Positions 8,472 to 15,213 of a stretch of DNA of 26,486 bases are shown here, piece by piece; the first letter of the stretch is position 1, and the number at the start of each line of letters is the position of its first letter. The translations under genes were made by a program, and so were the position numbers. Source of the DNA: CACKLF01 sp002725175 (GTDB lineage: Bacteria; Pseudomonadota; Alphaproteobacteria; Rhodobacterales; Rhodobacteraceae); the NCBI GenBank assembly GCA_002725175.2, contig PBQX02000018.1:1-26486 (forward strand). The letters are read 5' to 3'. The notes beneath the pieces are model-generated. The model saw only the letters and a list, made by a program, of their open reading frames with translations. It ran no database searches and had not been told where the DNA came from.

Positions 8472-9026
8472 ATGAAGATTTTAATGAAAGAGTTATTAGC
8501 TATAATTGTTGTGTTATTATGTTATATATCTTTACAATTAACAATAACTGAGAGGCAGCCAAAAGTGTCCGCAGGCGTCGCCGGCGCATCGGCCACGGCG
8601 GCGCCACCACAAGTGGTGCATATGCCACAAGTGGTGCATACGCCACAAGTGGTGCATACGCCACAAGTGGTGCATACGCCACAGCATTCGTCAACGTGTG
8701 CTATGCCTATTAACATACCTACACGCGGTGAATGTGAAAATTATAGACAATTGGGTGTGTTAACAAATACTGATAATTCAAGAATTTTACCATTATTTGG
8801 CAAAAAATTGTGGAATGGTTCTAGTAAATGTTTGTATTATACACAAACTGATAGATTTTTGACTGTACACTTACCTGTATTTAAAAACGGTAGAGACTGT
8901 AGTGCTGAATATGGTTGTGATGAGTTATTTGATAAAGATGAAGTAACAATTCCTCAGTTTAATGAAACTTTTTTGGTAACTTTATACCATTTGGATACAC
9001 CTCGTTATATACCATATGTTTGCTAG
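8472..9026 (+). CDS. Membrane-anchored protein, DUF5755-like
   Basis: This 184-residue protein has a membrane anchor (about residues 6-24), a GC-rich-encoded Ala/Gly stalk (32-46), four PQVVH(M/T) repeats (46-70) and a C-terminal globular domain (about 76-184). The C-terminal domain reads IPTRGECENYRQLGVLT, ILPLFGKKLW, TVHLPVFKNGRDC and ends near TLYHLDTPRYIPYVC. This layout matches a small virus-specific family that I recall from giant viruses as DUF5755; the name is from memory. It has several Cys (C76, C88 and others), consistent with disulfides in the lumen or virion membrane. Function is unknown; conservation in the group suggests a structural or membrane role. Confidence 0.75.
   Translation: MKILMKELLAIIVVLLCYISLQLTITERQPKVSAGVAGASATAAPPQVVHMPQVVHTPQVVHTPQVVHTPQHSSTCAMPINIPTRGECENYRQLGVLTNTDNSRILPLFGKKLWNGSSKCLYYTQTDRFLTVHLPVFKNGRDCSAEYGCDELFDKDEVTIPQFNETFLVTLYHLDTPRYIPYVC
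8582..8605. repeat. GC-rich inverted repeat in the stalk of the DUF5755-like gene
   Basis: GGCGC (8583-8587) and GCGCC (8601-8605) pair around a 13-nt loop within a GC-rich island (about 8565-8606) that encodes VSAGVAGASATAAPP. Third codon positions there are mostly G or C. Confidence 0.6.
8607..8678 (+). repeat. Four 18-nt in-frame tandem repeats
   Basis: Four units of CCACAAGTGGTGCATACG; the first has ATG in place of ACG and the others are identical. Each encodes PQVVHT (M in unit 1) and contains the small palindrome CCAC-AA-GTGG. Near-identity at silent positions means recent expansion by slippage or recombination. Confidence 0.9.
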
Positions 9027-9081
9027 CGTCAGCGCAGTGTCCGCGCGCATAGATTCAAAATAACTATGTTTAATTGTAAAT
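9027..9081 (+). promoter_or_regulatory. Gap with GC-rich patch and AAATAACTAT box
   Basis: The gap opens with a GC-rich patch (about 9027-9050) just after the stop of the DUF5755-like gene. It then turns AT-rich, with AAATAACTAT at 9058-9067, exactly 14 nt before the ATG at 9082 as at 1664. Confidence 0.4.
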
Positions 9082-9432
9082 ATGCGTGTTTTAACAGACG
9101 AGCAAATAGAATCATTGAAGCTAAGGGGATATTTTAAAAAGGAAATAGATAATTTGGATAACCAATACGATATATTAAGAAAATTAGAAAATTACAATGT
9201 ATCGCCAATACCATACCTGTTATTGTTTAATAGATTAGACGAGAATGGGTTAAACAATCTGATTAGATATATTTGTTTAAATTGGCAAAATGTTTTTGAA
9301 TCATTGAAGGATAATAGTATTGATTTTAGAAATAAATCGGCCGAAGAGATATGTGTATTTTTTCTAGATGAAAATTATCAACACAGAACCTATTTTTTTA
9401 TTGAAATCATACATCAATATTTTTTTCCATGA
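9082..9432 (+). CDS. Unknown helical protein, 116 residues
   Basis: I do not recognise this protein. It looks mostly alpha-helical, acidic and aromatic-rich (LRGYFKKEIDNLDNQYDILRK, then PYLLLFNRLDENGLNNLIRY). There is no signal peptide, membrane segment or Cys cluster beyond C69 and C91. It has a promoter-like box upstream and the next gene follows 12 bp after its stop, so the two may be co-transcribed. Confidence 0.7.
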   Translation: MRVLTDEQIESLKLRGYFKKEIDNLDNQYDILRKLENYNVSPIPYLLLFNRLDENGLNNLIRYICLNWQNVFESLKDNSIDFRNKSAEEICVFFLDENYQHRTYFFIEIIHQYFFP

Positions 9433-9444
9433 AAAAGATATAGA

Positions 9445-9888
9445 ATGACATCATCTAAAAAAACGGGTGGTAGTAAGTTATGTCTTGAGCCTACAAATGC
9501 TCCAGTATCAGGTAATGCGCAGTCGAGATCAGTTGTAACGCCATCGGGAGTTATGAATTGGATTGGTGGATTACGTAATATATTTACTCCAAATTCTTCA
9601 GATTTGGTAAATTCTTCTAACATAAAAATTGAGACTCCATCACGAAATAATAATGGTAATAATCCTCCTTACAAATTAGAAGAAAGTAATATATTAAAAG
9701 CCCCTAAAACGCCTTCTATCAGAGTATCTGATAAGCAAATACCGGGTGGTGAAGCTTATTCAGCCTCGGCGAATCAAGTACCTAGACAACTATCTCGTTT
9801 AAGAGGTGGTAGAAAAAAAACACTGAAGAGAAAGCGTCCTCGCATTCGTCGATTACCTCGACGGGGTAAAAAAACAAGAAAAAATTAG
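9445..9888 (+). CDS. Disordered protein with LRGG and Lys/Arg-rich tail
   Basis: This 147-residue protein is low in hydrophobic residues and probably disordered through residue 115 (Ser, Asn, Pro, Thr rich). It has one short hydrophobic patch (VMNWIGGLRNIF, 36-47) and ends in LRGGRKKTLKRKRPRIRRL plus a further basic stretch. The tail resembles nucleolar/DNA-binding tails seen on many mimivirus-like virion proteins. The protein encoded from 24422 ends similarly (NLRGGKKKKLRRI). It may be a packaged DNA-binding or capsid-associated protein; that is inference. Its stop overlaps the stop of the convergent gene by four bases. Confidence 0.7.
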   Translation: MTSSKKTGGSKLCLEPTNAPVSGNAQSRSVVTPSGVMNWIGGLRNIFTPNSSDLVNSSNIKIETPSRNNNGNNPPYKLEESNILKAPKTPSIRVSDKQIPGGEAYSASANQVPRQLSRLRGGRKKTLKRKRPRIRRLPRRGKKTRKN

Positions 9889-9895
9889 GATTTTT
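9880..9895. terminator. Hairpin over convergent stop codons
   Basis: AAAAAT-TAGG-ATTTTT (6-bp stem, 4-nt loop) is centred on the TTAG shared by the stops of the two convergent genes, so it could end transcripts from both strands. Confidence 0.4.
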
Positions 9896-10295
9896 CAACA
9901 TGTCCCGATGGAACAGATGGGCGAGCCGCAGCAAATTCAGGAGCATTATTTTTTGTTCCATCTGTTCCTACGTATCTGAAAAAATCTGCAGGTGGAATGC
10001 ACGAATTCTCATTGAATTGTGTTGAATTACCAGGTCTTTCTGTATTATCAATACCTAGACAAAGATTTTTACATGGACCACATCCATTTCGTTTCCAAGC
10101 TTCTTGTGAATTTTCATTCATTAATTTAACAGCATTTCTTGTCAAAAATTGTCTGTATTGGGCACCACTGTAAATACCCTGGTTGTATCTTACATCTGAG
10201 TTAATGTGAGTATTCGCTCTATAGTCAGTAAAATGTCTACCATCGTCCATTCTAGAAGGACAACCTGAAAAATTTGGGTCTTTTAAACAATCCAT
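9885..10295 (-). CDS. Conserved-looking CP.RM.DGR.FTDYR protein
   Basis: This 136-residue protein has no signal or membrane segment. It opens MDCLKDPNFSGCPSRMDDGR, continues HFTDYR, then YNQGIYSGAQYRQFLTRNA and a C-x2-C-x3-C cluster (GCGPCKNLCLG). The DGR.FTDYR core followed by an NG/GP Cys cluster resembles short proteins I associate with virions of giant algal viruses, but I cannot name the family. The Cys residues could bind metal or form disulfides. The ATG is followed by good coding sequence, and upstream is a 69-bp AT-rich gap shared with the divergent gene at 10365. Confidence 0.75.
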   Translation of the reverse strand: MDCLKDPNFSGCPSRMDDGRHFTDYRANTHINSDVRYNQGIYSGAQYRQFLTRNAVKLMNENSQEAWKRNGCGPCKNLCLGIDNTERPGNSTQFNENSCIPPADFFRYVGTDGTKNNAPEFAAARPSVPSGHVEKS

Positions 10296-10364
10296 TGTAT
10301 ACTTTAATTATATATATAAAATTTGAAAGGTATTAAAGTAAAATTCATAACTATTATAATATTT
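10296..10364. promoter_or_regulatory. Divergent AT-rich promoter region
   Basis: A 69-bp gap between divergent ATGs (10295 minus, 10365 plus), rich in TATATA runs near 10310-10320. No repeated box was recognised. Confidence 0.3.
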
Positions 10365-10976
10365 ATGGATTTTGACAATCATGTATTAGATTTACGGTAT
10401 TACAGTTATAAACCGTTAACAAGAGGACAGATCACAAAAAGATTGAAATTGATTTGTTGTCATATATTCATGAAATATAGACGAAAAATATTTCATAGAT
10501 ATTTTTCTATTTTGGCAGGGCGCACCAAATGTGGTCGCGGAGAGCCACAAACTCACGTGGGTTCAATATTATCTTATAACTTACTTGGTGGTCATGGTAT
10601 ATTAACTAGTAAATCACATGATTATATATTTTTAAGAAATGGTTTAAATAGAAAATTTTTTTATAATTATGCATTAATTAATATTCCAGTTCTCTTCTGG
10701 ACTAGAAATGGTATAGCATATAATATTACGCCGCTTATTTATAGGAAATCTATGAAGTATCGACTAGGTAGAGTAACAAAGGATGGTAAACATATATATT
10801 TTAGATTGAACAATGATAATTATATTATTTCAGCACCGTATTGTAAATATAAATATAAAACATCCGTATTATTTTCTTTATTATCTGGTTCACGAGCTTC
10901 AAGAGTAAAATATTATAACCGTCAGGCGCGTAGACGCCGCGGCGACAGACCACGGGCCGTCGAATTGGCGAGTTAG
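10365..10976 (+). CDS. Unknown basic protein, 203 residues
   Basis: The open frame extends upstream to a TTG at 10323, but the first ATG is at 10365 (MDFDNHVLDLRYYSYK), which I take as the start. The protein is basic and Tyr/Lys/Arg-rich with no signal peptide. It looks beta-rich in the centre (GRVTKDGKHIYFRLNNDNYI) and ends in RQARRRRGDRPRAVELAS. Two GC-rich islands are in frame: one at about 10515-10565 (residues 51-67, containing THVGS) and one at the extreme C-terminus (about 10921-10970). I recognise no family. Its stop overlaps the convergent gene's stop by four bases. Confidence 0.65.
   Translation: MDFDNHVLDLRYYSYKPLTRGQITKRLKLICCHIFMKYRRKIFHRYFSILAGRTKCGRGEPQTHVGSILSYNLLGGHGILTSKSHDYIFLRNGLNRKFFYNYALINIPVLFWTRNGIAYNITPLIYRKSMKYRLGRVTKDGKHIYFRLNNDNYIISAPYCKYKYKTSVLFSLLSGSRASRVKYYNRQARRRRGDRPRAVELAS
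10520..10538. repeat. GC-rich hairpin inside the 10365-10976 gene
   Basis: GCG(C)ACCA-AATG-TGGTCGC, a 7-bp stem with one bulged C. It is followed 11 nt later by the palindrome at 10550. Confidence 0.65.
10550..10563. repeat. Near-perfect palindrome AACTCACGTGGGTT
   Basis: A 14-nt palindrome with a single G-T wobble, encoding THVG(S). A perfect version of the same 14 nt occurs at 15026-15039 in an unrelated gene. Confidence 0.8.
10935..10944. repeat. GC palindrome CGCCGCGGCG
   Basis: A perfect 10-bp palindrome in the GC-rich island coding for the Arg-rich C-terminus of the 10365-10976 protein. Confidence 0.75.
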
Positions 10977-12235
10977 TTATTTTTTGTTTCAGGAATTGCT
11001 CCATTCATTCTAATTAAAAATCTGTTAATCTTCTTTTTTGTTATACTTGTATTTTTAAATATCTTAAAATATTTTTGTTGAAGTTCATTTAGACCAAGTT
11101 TTGATAGTTCCGGTAACCAAACATTCCAATTTGTACAATCTTTATGTTTTTTTCTTGATTGTTCTAGTTCAATTGCTTGAATTATGTAATATAATATGTG
11201 TATAAATTGATCTTCAGGATGTGGATATAATAGCCGAGGTAAATTTGTAATATTATTTGTAGATTGACAATTAGATAAAATCATATTTTTGATTGTAGGA
11301 TTTGGAACTTTAATTGTAGGGTAGATGCATTGTAACAAAGAAGAATATGTTGTATTTATTGTTCCAGTTATAGTTTCTCCTTTTGATAGATGACGGATGC
11401 AATTATTCGAAATCATATGTTTTTTTTTAAAATCAATTGAGTCACATGCATCAAGGCCAGCAAAAACATGACTTGGCATTAATAAACGTATCAAAGAACC
11501 TTGAGATTTGATTATATCTAATTTAGCACACCAAGATTGTTTTCCTTCTGTATTACATAAATCTTGAAAACATTTAGATACTATATTTTTATCGATTTTG
11601 TTGAATTGAGAGATATTTTTATTCAAATGACCAGTTAATATATAATTTTTTAGTTGAGTTACAATAGCATATATATTACCATTAACGCTCGGAATAATAT
11701 CTCTTATATATTTTGGTGTACTAGAACCACACAATCGTTTCGAAACATTATCCAATATTAATGTTATTTCATTTTCTGTTTTAGGCTTACAGTTAAATAC
11801 AAAACAACCCTTTGTCATATATGACAAAAATCTTTCACTTATATACGATTTGTTTAATATACAAACAACAGGAGTTACAAATTTAACTCTACTTTTTAAA
11901 GCCAATAATTCATCATAAAATGATTTATCAGTTATTACATGCAAATTGTGAATTACAACCACATCTTTTTTTCCAGATAAGAAAAATTCTATATTTTTAT
12001 TTGTAATTATGTGACATAGCTCAGATACAAAATTCTTCTTCTTAAAGCGACTATGATCTTTGTCATATATACAATTTATATTAATACATCTATAATCCTC
12101 ATTATCTATAACACGATTTACTTCAGTTTTTTTGCCAACTCCAGTACTACCAACATAATATACAAGTGTTGGTTCTGTTTTTTCCAAAGAAACATCATGA
12201 AACCAATCGTTTAATGTATCATACGTATCAGTCAT
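10973..12235 (-). CDS. Clamp-loader (RFC)-like AAA+ ATPase with altered Walker B
   Basis: This 420-residue protein begins TLNDWFHDV, recalling the leader of RFC large subunits. It then has a Walker A loop GSTGVGKKT (29-37), a Walker B-position strand DVVVIHNLH (91-99), a sensor-1-like strand PVVCILN (122-128) and an RFC-like middle and helical C-terminal part. Clamp loaders open the PCNA ring for the replicative polymerase, and NCLDVs encode several RFC-type subunits. The canonical Asp-Glu after the Walker B strand is replaced by His-Asn. The protein could therefore bind ATP without hydrolysing it, or act structurally. It may pair with other RFC subunits outside this window. Low identity to standard RFC keeps the assignment tentative. 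Confidence 0.65.
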   Translation of the reverse strand: MTDTYDTLNDWFHDVSLEKTEPTLVYYVGSTGVGKKTEVNRVIDNEDYRCININCIYDKDHSRFKKKNFVSELCHIITNKNIEFFLSGKKDVVVIHNLHVITDKSFYDELLALKSRVKFVTPVVCILNKSYISERFLSYMTKGCFVFNCKPKTENEITLILDNVSKRLCGSSTPKYIRDIIPSVNGNIYAIVTQLKNYILTGHLNKNISQFNKIDKNIVSKCFQDLCNTEGKQSWCAKLDIIKSQGSLIRLLMPSHVFAGLDACDSIDFKKKHMISNNCIRHLSKGETITGTINTTYSSLLQCIYPTIKVPNPTIKNMILSNCQSTNNITNLPRLLYPHPEDQFIHILYYIIQAIELEQSRKKHKDCTNWNVWLPELSKLGLNELQQKYFKIFKNTSITKKKINRFLIRMNGAIPETKNN

Positions 12236-12252
12236 TTATTGTTGATATTATA

Positions 12253-12289
12253 ATATAATTTCTTTATATGAAATCTAAAGAAATTATAT
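12253..12289 (-). terminator. 14-bp perfect hairpin at a gene 3' end
   Basis: ATATAATTTCTTTA (12253-12266) pairs perfectly with 12276-12289 around a 9-nt loop. The 3' arm on the plus strand covers the TAA stop (12284-12286) of the minus-strand gene, so the hairpin lies at the end of that transcript and upstream of the next minus-strand gene. This matches the mimivirus hairpin rule for transcript ends. Confidence 0.65.
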
Positions 12290-12613
12290 GGACCGCGGCG
12301 GTTTCGTCGATGGCTTCGATTTTTTGAAAAATTTAGAAGCTTTTTCACAAAAAGACTTTCTCTTCTTTTTTGGCTCTTCTGTAGTCAATTCATAATCATA
12401 TTTGAAACGAATCCTTTTTATATCCTTATTATTTCTTTTGGAATGAGTGAATGAACGACGCGCTTTCTCATGGTGAATACGTAACGCACGAGAACCTCCT
12501 AATACGGATGGAGGTCCGGGTTTTATAGTTTCGGGTCCTGGTCCTGAACCTCTAGCAATAGTTTCGCGTTCATGCTCGGAATTTCCTAAACAATTACAAA
12601 AATTACTTAACAT
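12284..12613 (-). CDS. Small basic protein with Cys-rich N-terminus
   Basis: The frame stays open upstream into the FkbM gene, but the sequence becomes gene-like only from the ATG at 12613 (MLSNFCNCLGN). I take that start, giving 109 residues. The C-terminal half is very basic (KKKRKSFCEKASKFFKKSK), suggesting DNA binding or nuclear targeting. The FCNC near the start might be acylated; that is speculation. Otherwise unrecognised. It follows the FkbM gene after 76 bp and ends on a perfect hairpin. Confidence 0.6.
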   Translation of the reverse strand: MLSNFCNCLGNSEHERETIARGSGPGPETIKPGPPSVLGGSRALRIHHEKARRSFTHSKRNNKDIKRIRFKYDYELTTEEPKKKRKSFCEKASKFFKKSKPSTKPPRSI

Positions 12614-12667
12614 ATCTGTTATATTTGTTTTATGTATGATTTGAATTTTAATTTTATTTTTTGTCTG

Positions 12668-12685
12668 GCGGAGCTTGCGCTCCGC
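12668..12685. terminator. GC-rich hairpin just after the FkbM stop
   Basis: GCGGAGC-TTGC-GCTCCGC is a 7-bp GC-only-paired stem, four bases beyond the minus-strand stop at 12690. It could end the FkbM transcript. It also belongs to the set of GC-rich palindromic islands. Confidence 0.55.
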
Positions 12686-12689
12686 GGCA

Positions 12690-13361
12690 TCAGTCGAGTC
12701 TGCTGTCAACAAACAAATAATCATTATGTGTTCCATCCCATAGATGGTTTGTTTTTTTACTGTAATTTGAAAAATTACACAAAAGATTGTACTCATTTTC
12801 CTTAAGAAACTTACAAATGTTATCAAAATCGAAATTGTAGACTTCTATTAACATATATTTTGGTCTATATAAATTCAAATTAATTCCTTTTAAAATATTC
12901 AATTCATATCCTTCTGTATCTAATGACAAAAAATCAATTTTGATATTTTTTTCTATTATTTTTTCTTCATTTAATATTTTTTCTAATGTAGTTGCGGGTA
13001 CTTTTTTCAAATGTTTAATGTCTATTTTCCTTCCCTGTTTTCTTACACCATTAACACTACTCATCAAATTTGAATCGAAATCGCCATATATAAACTCATC
13101 TAAATATTCATTTGAAACACAAGCATTCCAATAACAATTACTTTTAGGTCTGTTTATTTTACATTTTTCAAAAGCGGATTGAGATGGTTCTATTAATATT
13201 CCATTCCAATTTCGGAAGAATTCAAAAAATGCTGTATTACTTTGTTTTAATCCGTCATTTGCACCTAATTCGATATAGAATCCGTTATCCTTATTGAACA
13301 ATTTATCTAGTCTTAAATCAATTGGATTATTTGAACAGTCTAATAATGAATAACTTTTCAT
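12690..13361 (-). CDS. FkbM-family methyltransferase
   Basis: This 223-residue protein carries the hallmarks of the FkbM family of SAM-dependent O-methyltransferases: the SAM loop FYIELGANDG (28-37), the ribose-binding acidic residue in GILIEPS (54-60), the central KIDFLSLDTEGYELNILKG (141-159) and a beta-strand LIEVYNF. FkbM proteins methylate hydroxyls of sugars or small molecules, and in giant viruses they are common near glycan genes. The substrate is not deducible. No signal peptide is seen. The length matches a minimal FkbM domain. The stop (TGA) lies five nucleotides from a GC-rich hairpin. Confidence 0.88.
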   Translation of the reverse strand: MKSYSLLDCSNNPIDLRLDKLFNKDNGFYIELGANDGLKQSNTAFFEFFRNWNGILIEPSQSAFEKCKINRPKSNCYWNACVSNEYLDEFIYGDFDSNLMSSVNGVRKQGRKIDIKHLKKVPATTLEKILNEEKIIEKNIKIDFLSLDTEGYELNILKGINLNLYRPKYMLIEVYNFDFDNICKFLKENEYNLLCNFSNYSKKTNHLWDGTHNDYLFVDSRLD

Positions 13362-13447
13362 ATAATATATACAATATTTTAAATAACCAGGCCTGCGATG
13401 CCTAAAATAAGTATATAACCATATTATTGAAATATTATACTAATTAC
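13362..13447. promoter_or_regulatory. Divergent promoter region of FkbM and carotenoid-oxygenase genes
   Basis: An AT-rich gap of 86 bp between two divergent ATGs. It includes a small GC patch AGGC-CTGCGAT-GCCT (about 13389-13403) and a run close to TTATTTAAAATATTG on the minus strand near the FkbM start. Confidence 0.35.
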
Positions 13448-14680
13448 ATGATTAAAAAGTTATTTTTACTTTACGCTTTTGCGGGTGCCTTGTTTTTTCC
13501 TAATTCATTAAACGGCAAAAAAATATTGTTGAATGGACCAGAAGTGCAGAAGGGGCGTGGTACAGAATTTGATGGAAATGGTTATATTACAAGTGTAGTA
13601 TTTAAAGATAATAATGCAATTGTATCGGAATTAATTATTCCCGATGATAGAAATCTTGTATTTCCTTTAAGCGACTTTGTAGAAAGAGATTATTTAAGAT
13701 TACTTTTGAAGTATATATATAGTTTTTTTGTTCGGACGAATATTCAGTCAGGTACTCGAAATACAATTGTGTTAAAATATAAAAACACACTCTATGCTGC
13801 TGAAGAAACATGTAAACCTTTGAAATTGTTTTATGATGAAGATTATAACATTTGTATAGCAGGAGAATCACGCTCTAGTAATAGAATGGGAGCACATATG
13901 TTAGAGGATAACACAATATTTTCATACAATTTTTTTGAGAAATATCCCATACGAATTAATAATACAAAGTCGATTCCTTGGACTCCTTTCAAATTCAAAT
14001 ACCCAGTGATGATACACGATGGGGTAAAAACATGTGATGACAAATATTATATATTTCCTTTATCAAGTACAGGATTGGGTAAAGTAGATGAATATATTAA
14101 TAAGAAACGGGGATTACCGTTTGATTCTAAATTAAGAAAGGCAGGTTTTCTAATTTACAATAGAGAGATGAATAATTGTTCAGAAGTTTTTATAGATGAA
14201 TATGTAGATATGTTTCATATTCCAAAGATAGTGGATTTGGGAAATAATATTCATAAACTCTATCTTACATTTATTTCTAACTTTACAGAATGGATGAATG
14301 ATAATTCTACAAGATTAGGTATTGATTTAAAAGAAGTAATAATAGATATAAATAATTCAAAAATTTCTGAAATATACAACACAGGAATACATATGGATTT
14401 CATAAATGAATATAGTGATGTTCTAATAGGAAGTTCGTTGAGCTTAATAAAACCACAAGCTATATTTTATAATACTTACGATAGAAGTACAAGATATTTG
14501 GATATTCCAGGTGAAATTGTTAGAGAAATTGTTCCTTATAATGGAATGTTGTTGTATTTTTCACATGAAAAAAATTTAACAAGAACATTTTTATATGCCG
14601 TTACAATGAAAGACGGAACAGAATTGACTAAAATAGAAGTTCCAAACCGTCCTCCCGGAATGCATACCACTATGTATTAA
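13448..14680 (+). CDS. Carotenoid-cleavage oxygenase (RPE65/CCD family) homologue, secreted
   Basis: The open frame extends back to a TTG at 13427; the first ATG is 13448, followed by a signal peptide (MIKKLFLLYAFAGALFF), so I use it. The 410-residue protein matches carotenoid oxygenases from end to end. NGPEVQKGRGTEFDGNGYIT corresponds to the RNGP...FDGDGM start. The four iron-binding histidines are all present: GAHMLED (H150), VMIHDGVKT (H190, MMHDFAIT type), MFHIPKI (H257) and PPGMHTTMY (H406, GFHG type). Members form a seven-bladed propeller that cleaves double bonds of carotenoids, retinoids or stilbenes with O2. It is somewhat shorter than the usual size of about 450-550. The signal peptide implies ER, lumenal or plastid targeting. 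The product could be an apocarotenoid or retinal. The assignment rests on motifs read by eye. Confidence 0.8.
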   Translation: MIKKLFLLYAFAGALFFPNSLNGKKILLNGPEVQKGRGTEFDGNGYITSVVFKDNNAIVSELIIPDDRNLVFPLSDFVERDYLRLLLKYIYSFFVRTNIQSGTRNTIVLKYKNTLYAAEETCKPLKLFYDEDYNICIAGESRSSNRMGAHMLEDNTIFSYNFFEKYPIRINNTKSIPWTPFKFKYPVMIHDGVKTCDDKYYIFPLSSTGLGKVDEYINKKRGLPFDSKLRKAGFLIYNREMNNCSEVFIDEYVDMFHIPKIVDLGNNIHKLYLTFISNFTEWMNDNSTRLGIDLKEVIIDINNSKISEIYNTGIHMDFINEYSDVLIGSSLSLIKPQAIFYNTYDRSTRYLDIPGEIVREIVPYNGMLLYFSHEKNLTRTFLYAVTMKDGTELTKIEVPNRPPGMHTTMY

Positions 14681-14705
14681 AATAAATATTATAATCGATT
14701 AGATA

Positions 14706-15182
14706 ATGGAGAAGCTGGTTGTTTTTGAAAAATTGTTTTTTGATAAACTAATTCTAGTTATTCCTTCCGCCCAATCGTCGTCGCCAGGTCAAAAGAAAAC
14801 GATATTTGTTAGTTGTTCAATGTTTTTATTAGCTGCAATGTATTATGCATTATGTCTATACCCAGGCATTTTGTCTATATGTTTTTCAATGCATAATATT
14901 CATTTAACAATAACAAATTCTCATCTAGATGTCGAGTCTCCAAAAATTATATTGAGTTGGCTTCTTTTTGGTATTGGTGAAAATTTAAGAATTGTATTAG
15001 ACAGAATGCCACTTATGAGGCTCGCAACCCACGTGGGTTCTATTTATGTTATAGGTATTAGTCCAGACACCAATAAACAGATTTTGTTGAAAATATCAAA
15101 TAAATCTAAAGAAGCACTGCAACAGCTCTGCGGCACGCCTGTCGCGCCGCCGGCGACGGCGCAGACTGAATCAAAAAAATGA
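14706..15182 (+). CDS. Unknown membrane protein with Ala/Pro-rich tail
   Basis: This 158-residue protein has a hydrophobic helix about residues 31-56 (TIFVSCSMFLLAAMYYALCL) and a compact C-terminal domain. The latter contains a beta-like run SIYVIGISPDTNKQILLKIS, which looks PH- or profilin-like in pattern only. It ends in a GC-rich-encoded tail APPATAQTESKK. The palindrome at 15026-15039 encodes THVG. No family recognised. The stop is 11 bp from a hairpin and the UDG gene begins right after it. Confidence 0.65.
   Translation: MEKLVVFEKLFFDKLILVIPSAQSSSPGQKKTIFVSCSMFLLAAMYYALCLYPGILSICFSMHNIHLTITNSHLDVESPKIILSWLLFGIGENLRIVLDRMPLMRLATHVGSIYVIGISPDTNKQILLKISNKSKEALQQLCGTPVAPPATAQTESKK
15026..15039. 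repeat. Perfect 14-bp palindrome AACCCACGTGGGTT
   Basis: Perfectly self-complementary. It lies in frame (THVG) in the 14706-15182 gene; see the near-copy at 10550. Confidence 0.85.
15144..15162. repeat. GC-rich hairpin in the tail of the 14706-15182 gene
   Basis: GCGCCG (15144-15149) and CGGCGC (15157-15162) pair around a 7-nt loop. It lies in a GC-rich island (about 15128-15164) coding for the Ala/Pro tail. Confidence 0.7.
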
Positions 15183-15193
15183 TTTGCACTGTA

Positions 15194-15212
15194 TGTAATG
15201 ATTTACATTACA
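15194..15212. terminator. 7-bp hairpin between the membrane gene and UDG
   Basis: TGTAATG-ATTTA-CATTACA (7-bp stem, 5-nt loop) ends two bases before the UDG ATG. It could end the upstream transcript, or sit in the UDG leader. Confidence 0.5.
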
Positions 15213-15213
15213 C

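Noticed and set aside
8607..8678. CRISPR-like array
   Set aside because: The 18-nt repeats have no spacers and are in-frame coding repeats.
8500..8716. Antisense Cys/Ala-rich open frames over the 18-nt repeat
   Set aside because: They are reverse readings of the tandem repeat with no start signal; the plus-strand gene has a membrane anchor and a conserved domain.
9625..9633. AAAATTGA-like early promoter of mimivirus
   Set aside because: It lies inside a gene and is not before a start codon; no upstream AAAATTGA box was found.
10323..10364. Earlier start of the 10365 gene
   Set aside because: It would need TTG; the first ATG is 10365 and a promoter-like AT region precedes it.
12614..12826. 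Upstream extension of the 12284 gene
   Set aside because: It would overlap the FkbM gene out of frame, crosses the GC-rich hairpin and has no family-like sequence.
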